A stretch of 64,000 nucleotides of DNA. It comes from Zeus faber. Its lineage: Eukaryota; Chordata; Actinopteri; Zeiformes; Zeidae. The stretch's first letter is position 1, and the number at the start of each line of letters is the position of its first letter. The position numbers and the translations under genes were made by a program. This document shows, piece by piece, positions 22,925 through 34,794 of this stretch. A model generated the notes under the pieces. The model did not search any database. It was not told where the DNA came from and saw only the letters and a list, made by a program, of their open reading frames with translations. The stretch spans positions 2,294,001-2,358,000 of the forward strand of contig OY482861.1 in assembly GCA_960531495.1 (NCBI GenBank), in the 5' to 3' direction.

Positions 22925-22985
22925 GTTTCAAGTTCAAGTTCAAGTTCAAGAGATTATTTGTCACATACATATTGAAGTTTTTTCG
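22925..22985. repeat. TTCAAG tandem repeat with a fish repeat tail
   Basis: Four or five tandem copies of TTCAAG are followed by GAGATTATTTGTCACATACA. I recall this combination as the end of a common fish retroposon. It sits between the hAT transposase fragment and the hAT terminus, so it is probably a later insertion. Confidence 0.5.
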
Positions 22986-23529
22986 ACTTCTGTCCACTTT
23001 TGTTCAGCTGATTGGTCCGACTCGAGGCAGGGAGTTTTCTTAATGTTTGTCTGTCTTACAGAGGGGATCGGCGCATGGGCTCGTAAGCAGTCCAGCAGTG
23101 GAACGCCATTCCTCCTGCTCCCAAGAGGATCATTATTATCCACAATTATTATAATGATCCTCAGTGATACATATAATTGTGGCCTGCGTGCCGCAAGTTG
23201 AAATGAACAGTAAAACTTTCGCCATGTCGGCGCACCACAGCCATCTCCTTCCCTAAGCCCTTACCTGTGGGCAGAGACTTCCACAAGTTGCGCCTGAGCA
23301 GAGACCCGGTAGGGGCAGGGCGCCGAGTAAATGGCGCCCCGGAGTCTTTATGTTGTCCGCAGCCGGTGCTTGACTACTTTGTCCGCCACATTTATATTTT
23401 GAATTTTATTTTCAAGTTGTAATTTCTCTTACCTGTTTTACTTTAAAATGACACAGAATAATAATTTATTACTTGTTAATTGTGATGAAAAATTTTAGCT
23501 CAAAATTGTATGCGAGCCATATACCGTCA

Positions 23530-23576
23530 TCAAAAGAGCCGTAATTGGCTCGCGAGCCATAGGTTCCCGACCCCTG
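23530..23576 (-). mobile_element. hAT terminal inverted repeat
   Basis: In reverse complement the segment begins CAGGGGTCGGGAACCTATGG and continues CTCGCGAGCCA, a form I know from hAT elements. CTCTAGAT directly follows at 23577 and would be the 8-bp target duplication, but I found no partner copy upstream. Read on the minus strand, this is the 5' terminus of the element whose transposase end lies at 22702-22920. The other terminus was not found. Confidence 0.7.
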
Positions 23577-26500
23577 CTCTAGATTGATTCAATCTTTAAG
23601 CTTACTCAGATCTTCCCTGATCGGAACAATATCTCAGTGAGTCGTCACCTTCACTTTTCGGGAATCTTGTGTTGCCTTTGCTGGACCTGTCCAGACGACT
23701 CCTTGTTGGATATCTTACGGCCGGTCTCTGACTGCCGCTGGGCACACAACCTGGACATGAAGAGAGTCTCATCATCGTCGCCAGATTGTTGGATAAATTA
23801 TCCTAGGTGGTCGGTGAGGTTAATCTGCCCGCTACAGGAAAACAAAACTGAGAGTATTAAAGATATTTATTCTGCAAAATAAAGAGAAAGATACCGTCAT
23901 GCTTCAAAGCAGTGTTCTGATCAGTCTACCCCTATTACTGACGAAGAGGGCTTTATACCAAAGAGAGGTTGTGTGTCAGGTGTCATTTACAACTCTGATC
24001 CTCAGTCATATCCCTGGGTGTTCCCCCAAACAGTGATTTAACAGTCAAACTTCGGTCACAGACACAATCCTACTGTACCATAAAACAAACACACAACGCT
24101 CTTTTAAGTCCCTCTTGTCCTTATCCTTATCTCCACACAAGGTTAAGTGAAGGATGGAATGTGGTCTGGTTTTTCCAATACTACAACTGAAATGTTTTAG
24201 ACAGTTTTTACACACAGACACACACAGACAATTTTTTTGTCTCTTTATATTAACTCTGAGTGACTCCTAAAAACCCATAGACAATGAGTTTTATAACTAA
24301 GTAACATACAAAAGGCTATTGTCCTGTATAAAACATGTAAAACCTCATTCAAATAGTTGATCATGTGCATTTTTCTCTCACAGCCTACATACGTGCAACT
24401 GCGGCTCTAGCGCATGCCACTGTGATTGCACTGACGTTTCACCTTCTGGACTTGATAGACCTGCTGGCTAATTTAAGGGTCTTATTGGCCCGACTTAATG
24501 GCCTTGTTGGCCGACTTGAAGGACCTGCTGGATGCGTTGCCAAGCCCGCTTTGCGCACTCAAAGTTGTACTGCCACTGCGGTCCAGGCCTTTTGCCCGTT
24601 CCTCCAAGCCTGGCTGTCTGTTTGGGCCCACGAGTTCTGTGGAGCCTCAGCCTTTCGAGGGGTCTGAGGGTTCCGTGGGCCCTGGGTGTTCTGACATCAT
24701 TGCTCTCAGCAATGCCTTGAGGTGAGGCCAATCTTTTTACTCTTAAGCCCTCACCACATGTAGCTGTACTTGGCTATACAGCGAGCTAAACACTCTTGCA
24801 ATAAGTACCCAGAGACAGGAGCGCACTTTTGGTATCGTTAATGAAAGCGGTGTAAAACTGTGGAACAGTAGAGAAATATGCAGATAAACGATCAATCTCT
24901 ATGCAGATGTAGATAACGTGTTAATACGTTGTCATAGCTCCCACATTGTATACATACAACAATAACATGAATTATCTCACAAATTGTGCTTTCTCAAGGG
25001 CAGTGAAGAGGCTGATGGAAGAGATGTTAATCCGGGTCTGGGACATGATCAGATTGGCTGAGTGTGCCTTGATCTGTTTATGCCTGTTCTGATTTTACTA
25101 TTATATTATTATACTATCATCCAAATGCTATGATGTTGCAATACTGACTGCGCGGGGGGCGCACCGGGAGGCAGAACAACCGTGTTTTGGTTGCATCTAA
25201 ATTTTTTAGTATGGCTTTTAAGTTGGTTTTTAACTGTATTTCTGTGTTTGTATTGGAACTGATTTTTTTAATCTGGCTTTTAAATCAGTTTTGAAACTGT
25301 ATTTCTGTATCAGGATTGGGTCTGAATTTTTGGGACACATCATCAGTAGTGGACCCCAGGACCATGAGGTGTTTGACCATTATCACTAGACACCCTCGCC
25401 TGAGGAAGGCCCTCCCGTGGTTGATCAAGCCTCGGAGTGTGTCCCATAGCCAATTGGAGTTCAATTTGGGTTATGCTCGATTGTGGGTAGGCAAAGAGTT
25501 TTGCTAAGCATTAATTTAGAATGATTTATGTTAAGAGTTTTGCTAAACATTAATTTTGAATGACCAATTTACTAATGCTTCATGCAATTATGCCATGTCA
25601 AGGTTGGTATGGTAAATTATAAAAAAAAAATAAAAGGTTACGTTTAATAGGTAAGTATTTAGAGGTGTCTTGTGTTCCTACTTTGTGTCAGGGTCTTCTG
25701 TAGGTTCAGAATGAAGTTAGCTCCTCGGCACATCTGAATTTATGGGGCATAGCTCCACCCATTTTTTGGAATAAACTCCTTTTATTTTCTTTGTTTTCTT
25801 CCAATAAAAATCCTAATTGGTTTTAACCAATTGGGGATGGGGGGATGGGTTTTAACCAACTTCATCTTTCATTTTCATAAACGTCCTTTACTTACTCAAC
25901 TTACTACGCCGGATCGAGCTGTACACTCTACCTTCATCCACTCCCTCATTTTCATGAGGGAAAGGAGGATAGAAGAGAGAAGATAGAAGATAACGTATTG
26001 TCAGACGATTTAAAATGCTGAAAAGGCGGTTAGGTTAAAAGCTTGTATGTGCGCCCCACACTGTGTTGGTGTGGGGCGTGGTTGTGTGTTTGGGCGCCGC
26101 GCCCCTGCATCGATCTGGTCGCGATTCGCCTATCTCTCCCAGTGCCAAAACTTATATTCACAAATACACCACACAATAGGCCTAGGGCTTGCGGGATGGG
26201 TGGGGTGCAAGCTATATAGGTGGGGATGCAGCGGGCAGCTGCCATCTTGCCTGTCACGCTCCTGCCCCAGCGTGCTTCTCGTCCGTTACGAAATGTTAAT
26301 CCGACTCATATTGGCTTAGAATGCATACACTCGCACACGAATCCTACTCCAAGCAACACTCCACCAGACCAGGGTCTGCGGGGCAGGAGGGGTGTGAGTG
26401 ATTCAGGGTCGACTTGCCTGAAGGACTTGCATCCCCAACCCCGCAATTTTGACTGCAATAGGCAACAGTACACATTTAGCACTGGGGTTTTCCGGGATGG

Positions 26501-26879
26501 ACAGACAGGCGGTCCTATCACACACACACACACATGCACACACCACCACACCTTCTTTGAATGCACCCCAGCAGCCTTCTGGTTGCATTACTCTCCTTTT
26601 CTCCCTCATTTACTGCCATAACTATGACAGGAAGAGGCCAGGTGACCATTTGTCATTCCAGTTTTCCTGGACCTAATCAACTGTTTTTCATTACATGTTG
26701 TCGTCCAATGTTAATTTTTTTGTGTAAATGTTTTCAGGTTCTATGTTTAATTGTCTCACCGGCCATGATTCTCTCCCTCTTGGGGTAGTGATCAGTTGTT
26801 TATAGACCCAAACATGATAAATAGTTTTCCAAAGAGGGGGGTTGGTGGTGGTTCTCTTTGACCAAAAACTGTGCTCTTG
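23577..26879. other. 3.3 kb of spacer, no gene supported
   Basis: Several short open frames exist. One at 23637-23882, overlapping frames at 24365-24731 in a GC-richer island, and frames at 26047-26621 have no motif I recognise. Several have open frames on both strands, which speaks against coding. CGCCCCACAC at 26051 pairs with GTGTGGGGCG seven bases later to form a perfect 10-bp hairpin. A CA run lies at 26519-26534, near CA-rich words. The 24.4-24.7 kb island could be a decayed exon, but I cannot name it. Confidence 0.4.
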
Positions 26880-26891
26880 TCATCCTACAGG

Positions 26892-27031
26892 TCATCCACT
26901 GGACAGAATTATTGCAGCAGTTCTTGATGATTTAAGAATTAATAAAGTGTTGCATTGCAGGTGGAGAACTTGAGCTACACTTGCGGACTAACTCCGTCCT
27001 AGATGCAATGGCATGCAAATACTCTTTGTTG
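26892..27031 (+). other. Possible exon just before the satellite (weak)
   Basis: CATCCTACAG at about 26882-26891 and GCATTGCAG near 26960 are plausible splice acceptors. Each opens a short frame: GHPLDRIIAAVLDDL after the first, and GGELELHLRTNSVLDAMACK after the second, ending in TGA near 27060. AATAAA-like words follow at 27063-27085. Neither peptide is recognisable. Confidence 0.2.
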
Positions 27032-30000
27032 TATGCCCAGCATGCTGACAGGATGGGTTGAAAATAAATAAATAAAAAATAAAATCTCCACGAATTACTC
27101 TGTGTGGCAGGATCAGACAAAAGGTCAAACATGTATTTGTCGAGTTAAAAAACGCATTTTCAGCCCATTTAAACGTCGAAAAGGCGGATCGGTTAAACGC
27201 TACAGTCATTACTCTGTGTGACAGTGTCAGGCAGTTTAAATACTATGATGAACTAGTATGTGCTGCTAAAGTGTTGTTTGTCAAACAGTTGTAGGTCCTT
27301 CTAACATTTATTTTTCGAGTAATGATTATTTTTATCAACGTCTGCACATGTGGGAAAAAACGCATTTTCAGCCGATTTAAACGCCGAAAAGGCGGATCGG
27401 TTAAACGCTACAGTCATTACTCTGTGCGACAGTGTCAGACAGTTTAAATACTATGATGAACTAGTATGTGCTGCTAAAGTGTTGTCTGTCAACGAGTTTT
27501 AGGCTCATATAAAATGTATTTTTCGAGTTATGAGTATTTTCAGAATTTTGGACGGTTTGCTGCCTTGCTGAATTAGAGAAACACCGAACCAATGTCTCTT
27601 TATAGGTGAATGATTCAGAATGCTGCAGTACACCATATAATTTTAATTAATATGAGGAACAATTATGTGCTTAAGTCTTTCTCAAAGACAGTTTAAATAC
27701 AATGATAAACTAGTATGTGCTGCTAAAGTGTTGTTTGTCAACCAGTTTTAGGCCCATATAAAATGTATTTCTCGAGTTATGATCATTTTCATCAAAGTCT
27801 ACACATGTGGGAAAAAACGCATTTTCAGCCGATTTAAACGTCGATTTGGCGGAACGGTTAAACGCTTCAGCCATTACTATGTGACAGTGTCAGACAGTTT
27901 AAATACAATGATAAACTAGTATGTGCTGCTAAAGTGTTGTTTTTCAAACAGTTTTAGGCCCATTTAAAATGTATTTTTCGAGTTATGATCATGTTCAGAA
28001 CTTTGGACGATTTGCTGTCTAGCTGAATTAGAGAAACACCGAACAATTGTCTCTTTGTAGGTGCATGATTTTGAATGCTGCAGTACACCATATAACTTTA
28101 ATTAATATGAGGAACTATTATGTGCTTCTTAAGTCTTTCTCAAAGACAGTTTAAATACAATGATAAACTAGTATGTGCTGCTAAAGTCTTGTTTGTCAAC
28201 CAGTTTTAGGCCCATATAAAATGTATTTTTCGAGTTCTGATAATTTTCATCAAAGTCTACACGTGGGAAAAAACGCATTTTCAGTCGATTTAAACGTCGA
28301 CAAGGCGAATCGGTTAAACGCTTAAGTCATTACTCCATGTGACAGTGTCAGACAGTTTAAATACAATGATAAACTAGTATGTGCTGCTAAAGACTTGTTT
28401 GTCAACCAGTTTTAGGCCCAAATAAAATGTATTTTTCGAGTTCTGATAATTTTCATCAAAGTCTACACGTGAGAAAAAACGCATTTTCAGCCGATTTAAA
28501 CGTCGAAAAGGCGAATCGTTTGAACGCTTCAGTCATTACTCTATGTGACAGTGTCAGTCAGTTTAAATACAATGATGAACTAGTATGTGCTGCTAAAGTC
28601 TTGTTTGTCAACCAGTTTTAGGCCCATATAAAATGTATTTTTCGAGTTCAGATAATTTTCATCAAAGTCTACACGTGGGAAAAAACGCATTTTCAGTCGA
28701 TTTAAACGTCGATTTGGCGGAACGGTTAAACACTTCAATCATTACTCTATGTGACAGTGTCAGACAGTTTAAATACAATGATAAACTAGTATGTGCTGCT
28801 AAAGTCTTGTTTGTCAACCAGTTTTAGGCCCAAATAAAATGTATTTTTCGAGTTCTGATAATTTTCCGAACTTTGGACCGTTTGCTGTCTAGCTGAATTA
28901 GAGAAACACCGAACCATTGTCTCTTTGTTGGTGAATGATTCAGAATGCTGCAGTACACCATATAACTTTAATTAATATGAGGAACAATTATTTTGCTTCT
29001 TAAGTCTTTCTCAAAGACAGTTTAAATACAATGATAAACTAGTATGTGCTGCTAAAGTGTTGTTTGTCAACCAGTTTTAGGCCCATATAAAATGTATTTT
29101 TCGAGTTATGATAATTTTCATCAAAGTCTACACATGTGGGAAAAAACGCATTTTCAGCCGATTTAAACGTCGAAAAGGCGGATCGGTTAAACGCTTCAGC
29201 CATTACTCTGTGACAGTGTCAGACAGTTTAAATACAATGATAAACTAGTATGTGCTACTAAAGTCTTGTTTGTCAACCAGTTTTAGGCCCATATAAAATG
29301 TATTTTTCGAGTTCTGATAATTTTCATCAAAGTCTACACGTGGGAAAAAACGCATTTTCAGCCGATTTTAACGTCGATTGGCGGAACGGTTAAACGCTTC
29401 AGTCATTACTCTATGTGACAGTGTCAGACAGTTTAAATACAATGATAAACTAGTATGTGCTGCTAAAGTGTTGTTTGCCAACCAGTTTTAGGCCCATATA
29501 AAATGTATTTTTCGAGTTATGATCATTTTCCGAACTTTGGACCGTTTGCTGTCTAGCTGAATTAGAGAAACACCGAACCATTGTCTCTTTGTAGGCGCAT
29601 GATTTAGAATGCTGCAGTACAGCATAGAAATTTAATTAATATGATGAACTATTATGTGCTTCTTAAGTTTTTCTCACAGAGTTCTAGGCCCATCTAACAT
29701 GTATTTGTGGAGTTATGATCATTTTCAGAACTTTGGACGATTTGCTGTCGAGCTGAATTAGAGAAACACCGAACCATTGTCTCTTTGTAGGTGAATGATT
29801 CAGAATGCTGCAGTACACCATATAACTTTAATTAATATGAGGAACAATTATTTTGCTTCTTAAGTCTTTCTCAAAGACAGTTTAAATACAATGATGAACT
29901 AGTATGTGCTGCTTATGTCTTGTTTGTCAACCAGTTTTAGGCCCATATAAAATGTATTTTTCGAGTTCTGATAATTTTCATCAAAGTCTACACATGTGGG

Positions 30001-31271
30001 AAAAAATGCATTTTCAGCTGATTTTAACGTCGATTTGGTGGAACGGTTAAACGCTTCAGTCATTACTCTATGTGACAGTGTCAGACAGTTTAAATACAAT
30101 GATAAACTAGTATGTGCTGCTAAAGTGTTGTTTGCCAACCAGTTTTAGGCCCATATAAAATGTATTTTTCGAGTTATGATCATTTTCCGAACTTTGGACC
30201 GTTTGCTGTCTAGCTGAATTAGAGAAACACCGAACCATTGTCTCTTTGTAGGCGCATGATTTAGAATGCTGCAGTACACCATATAACTTTAATGAATATG
30301 AGGAACTATTATGTGCTTCTTAAGTCTTTCTCAAAGACAGTTTAAATACAATGATAAACTAGTATGTGCTGCTATAGTGTTGTTTGTCAACCAGTTTTAG
30401 GCCCATATAAAATGTATTTTTCGAGTTCTGATAATCTTCATCAAAGTCTACACGTGGGAAAAAACGCATTTTCAGCCGATTTTAACGTCGATTTGGCGGA
30501 ACGGTTAAACGCTTCAGTCATTACTCTATGTGACAGTGTCAGACAGTTTAAATACAATGATAAACTAGTATGTGCTGCTAAAGTGTTGTATGTCAAACAG
30601 TTTTAGGTCCATATAAAATGTATTTTTCGAGTTATGATCATTTTCAGAACTTTGGACGATTTGCTGTCTAGCTGAATTAGAGAAACACCGAACAATTGTC
30701 TCTTTGTAGGTGCATGATTTTGAATGCTGCAGTACACCATATAACTTTAATTAATATGAGGAACAATTATGTGCTTCTTAAGTCTTTCTCAAAGACAGTT
30801 TTAATACAATGATAAACTAGTATGTGCAGCTAAAGTCTTGTTTGTCAACCAGTTTTAGGCCCATATAAAATGTATTTTTCGAGTTATGATAATTTTCATC
30901 AATGTCTACACGTGGGAAAAAACGCATTTTCAGTCGATTTAAACGTCGATTTGGCGGAACGGTTAAACGCTTCAGTCATTACTCTATGTGACAGTGTCAG
31001 ACAGTTTAAATACAATGATAAACTAGTATGTGCTGCTAAAGTGTTGTTTGTCAGCCAGTTTTAGGCCCTTATAAAATGTATTTTTCGAGTTATGATCATT
31101 TTCAGAACTTTGGACGATTTGCTGTCTAGCTGAATTAGAGAAACACCGAACCATTGTCTCTTTGTAGGTGAATGATTCAGAATGCTGCAGTACAGCATAG
31201 AAATTTAATTAATATGATGAACTATTATGTGCTTCTTAAGTGTTTCTCACAGAGTTCTAGGCCCATCTAAC

Positions 31272-31467
31272 ATGTATTTGTGGAGTTATGATCATATTCA
31301 GAACTTTGGACGATTTGCTGTCTAGCTGAATTAGAGAAACACCGAACAATTGTTTCTTTGTAGGTGCATGATTCAGTATACTGCAGTACAGCATAGAAAT
31401 TTAATTAATATGATGAACTATTATGTGCTTCTTAAGTGTTTCTCACAGAGTTCTAGGCCCATCTAAC
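31272..31467 (+). repeat. Example C monomer (196 bp)
   Basis: This monomer lies between two ATGTATTTGTGGAG starts. It is a B-like monomer in which the shared module is cut short: the ACAATGATAAACTAGTATG part is missing and it ends CACAGAGTTCTAGGCCCATC instead. It occurs in pairs near 31.1-31.5 kb and 36.0-36.3 kb, and singly elsewhere. Confidence 0.8.
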
Positions 31468-32180
31468 ATGTATTTGTGGAGTTATGATCATATTCAGATC
31501 TTTGGACGATTTGCTGTCGAGCTGAATTAGAGAAACACCGAACCATTGTCTCTTTGTAGGTGAATGATTCAGAATGCTGCAGTACACCATATAACTTTAA
31601 TTAATATGAGGAACAATTATTTTGCTTCTTAAGTCTTTCTCAAAGACAGTTTAAATACAATGATAAACTAGTATGTGCAGCTAAAGTCTTGTTTGTCAAC
31701 CAGTTTTAGGCCCATATAAAATGTATTTTTCGAGTTATGATCATTTTCCGAACTTTGGACCGTTTGCTGTCTAGCTGAATTAGAGAAACACCGAACCATT
31801 ATCTCTTTGTAGGCGCATGATTTAGAATGCTGCAGTACACCATATAACTTTAATGAATATGAGGAACTATTATGTGCTTCTTAAGTCTTTCTCAAAGACA
31901 GTTTAAATACAATGATAAACTAGTATGTGCTGCTAAAGTCTTGTTTGTCAACCAGTTTTAGGCCCATATAAAATGTATTTTTCGAGTTCTGATAATTTTC
32001 ATCAAAGTCTACACATGTGGGAAAAAACGCATTTTCAGTCGATTTAAACGTCGAAAAGGCGAATCGGTTAAACGCTTCAGTCATTACTCCATGTGACAGT
32101 GTCAGACAGTTTAAATACAATGATGAACTAGTATGTGCTGCTAAAGTGTTGTTTGTCAACCAGTTTTAGGCCCATATAAA

Positions 32181-32386
32181 ATGTATTTTTCGAGTTCTGA
32201 TAATTTTCATCAAAGTCTACACGTGGGAAAAAACACATTTTCAGCCGATTTTAACGTCGATTTGGCGGAACGGTTAAACGCTTCAGTCATTACTCTATGT
32301 GACAGTGTCAGACAGTTTAAATACAATGATAAACTAGTATGTGCTGCTAAAGTGTTGTTTGTCAAACAGTTTTAGGTCCATATAAA
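32181..32386 (+). repeat. Example A monomer (206 bp) with a 64-codon open frame
   Basis: Counted from the ATG of ATGTATTTTTCGAG. An open frame of 64 codons plus TAG (32181-32375) fills almost the whole monomer, starting MYFSSSDNFHQSLHVGK. Because 206 is not a multiple of three, neighbouring monomers are in different frames and no long protein is possible. Confidence 0.85.
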
Positions 32387-32638
32387 ATGTATTTTTCGAG
32401 TTATGATCATTTTCAGAACTTTGGACGATTTGCTGTCTAGCTGAATTAGAGAAACACCGAACAATTGTCTCTTTGTAGGTGCATGATTTTGAATGCTGCA
32501 GTACACCATATAACTTTAATTAATATGAGGAACAATTATGTGCTTCTTAAGTCTTTCTCAAAGACAGTTTAAATACAATGATAAACTAGTATGTGCAGCT
32601 AAAGTCTTGTTTGTCAACCAGTTTTAGGCCCATATAAA
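32387..32638 (+). repeat. Example B monomer (252 bp)
   Basis: Same start and end as the A monomer, but the centre is unrelated: GGACGATTTGCTGTCTAGC, then GAGAAACACCGAACAATTG, then a CTTAAGTCTTTCTCAAAGAC. Only the flanking module is shared with A, so A and B look like two sequences joined to one common junction. Confidence 0.85.
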
Positions 32639-33050
32639 ATGTATTTTTCGAGTTATGATAATTTTCATCAATGTCTACACGTGGGAAAAAACGCATTTTC
32701 AGTCGATTTAAACGTCGATTTGGCGGAACGGTTAAACGCTTCAGTCATTACTCTATGTGACAGTGTCAGTCAGTTTAAATACAATGATGAACTAGTATGT
32801 GCTGCTAAAGTCTTGTTTGTCAACCAGTTTTAGGCCCATATAAAATGTATTTTTCGAGTTCAGATAATTTTCATCAAAGTCTACACGTGGGAAAAAACGC
32901 ATTTTCAGTCGATTTAAACGTCGATTTGGCGGAACGGTTAAACACTTCAGTCATTACTCTATGTGACAGTGTCAGACAGTTTAAATACAATGATAAACTA
33001 GTATGTGCTGCTAAAGTCTTGTTTGTCAACCAGTTTTAGGCCCAAATAAA

Positions 33051-34794
33051 ATGTATTTTTCGAGTTCTGATCATTTTCATCAAAGTCTACACGTGAGAAA
33101 AAACGCATTTTCAGCCGATTTAAACGTCGAAAAGGCGAATCGGTTGAACGCTTCAGTCATTACTCCTTGTGACAGTGTCAGAAAGTGTAAATACAATGAT
33201 AAACTAGTATGTGCTGCTAAAGTGTTGTTTGCCAACCAGTTTTAGGCCCATATAAAATGTATTTTTCGAGTTATGATCATTTTCCGAACTTTGGACCGTT
33301 TGCTGTCTAGCTGAATTAGAGAAACACCGAACCATTGTCTCTTTGTAGGCGCATGATTTAGAATGCTGCAGTACACCATATAACTTTAATGAATATGAGG
33401 AACTATTATGTGCTTCTTAAGTCTTTCTCAAAGACAGTTTGAATACAATGATAAACTAGTATGTGCTGCTAAAGTGTTGTTTGTCAACCAGTTTTAGGCC
33501 CATATAAAATGTATTTTTCGAGTTCTGATAATTTTCATCAAAGTCTACACATGTGGGAAAAAATGCATTTTAAGCCGATTTTAACGTCGATTTGGTGGAA
33601 CGGTTAAACGCTTCAGTCATTACTCTATGTGACAGTGTCAGACAGTTTAAATACAATGATCAACTAGTATGTGCTGCTAAAGTGTTGTTTGTCAAACAGT
33701 TTTAGGCCCATATAAAATGTATTTTTCGAGTTATGATAATTTTCATCAAAGTCTACACGTGGGAAAAAACGCATTTTCAGTCGATTTAAACGTCGATTTG
33801 GCGGAACGGTTAAACACTTCAGTCATTACTCTATGTGACAGTGTCAGACAGTTTAAATACAATGATAAACTAGTATGTGCTGCTAAAGTCTTGTTTGTCA
33901 ACCAGTTTTAGGCCCAAATAAAATGTATTTTTCGAGTTCTGATCATTTTCATCAAAGTCTACACGTGAGAAAAAACGCATTTTCAGCCGATTTAAACGTT
34001 GAAAAGGCGAATCGGTTGAACGCTTCAGTCATTACTCCTTGTGACAGTGTCAGAAAGTGTAAATACAATGATAAACTAGTATGTGCTGCTAAAGTGTTGT
34101 TTGCCAACCAGTTTTAGGCCCATATAAAATGTATTTTTCGAGTTATGATCATTTTCCGAACTTTGGACCGTTTGCTGTCTAGCTGAATTAGAGAAACACC
34201 GAACCATTGTCTCTTTGTAGGCGCATGATTTAGAATGCTGCAGTACACCATATAACTTTAATGAATATGAGGAACTATTATGTGCTTCTTAAGTCTTTCT
34301 CAAAGACAGTTTAAATACAATGATAAACTAGTATGTGCTGCTAAAGTGTTGTTTGTCAACCAGTTTTAGGCCCATATAAAATGTATTTTTCGAGTTCTGA
34401 TAATTTTCATCAAAGTCTACACATGTGGGAAAAAATGCATTTTAAGCCGATTTTAACGTCGATTTGGTGGAACGGTTAAACGCTTCAGTCATTACTCTAT
34501 GTGACAGTGTCAGACAGTTTAAATACAATGATCAACTAGTATGTGCTGCTAAAGTGTTGTTTGTCAAACAGTTTTAGGCCCATATAAAATGTATTTTTCG
34601 AGTTATGATAATTTTCATCAAAGTCTACACGTGGGAAAAAACGCATTTTCAGCCGATTTTAACGTCGATTTGGCGGAACGGTTAAACGCTTCAGTCATTA
34701 CTCTATGTGACAGTGTCAGACAGTTTAAATACAATGATAAACTAGTATGTGCTGCTAAAGTGTTGTTTGTCAAACAGTTTTAGGTCCATATAAA
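33051..34794. repeat. 872-bp higher-order satellite unit, two tandem copies
   Basis: A group of four monomers (A, B, A, A) repeats with an 872-bp period. The variant A monomer with LNVEKANRLNASVITPC in its open frame occurs at 33051 and 33923 with matching neighbours on both sides. Confidence 0.75.

Noticed and set aside
25316-25507. A short phrase resembling a retroelement reverse transcriptase near a GGGACACATCATCAG word
   Set aside because: Only a few residues match and no neighbouring motif supports it.
26047-26676. Overlapping open frames of 68-133 codons on both strands
   Set aside because: All frames are driven by GC- and CA-rich composition and no family is recognisable.
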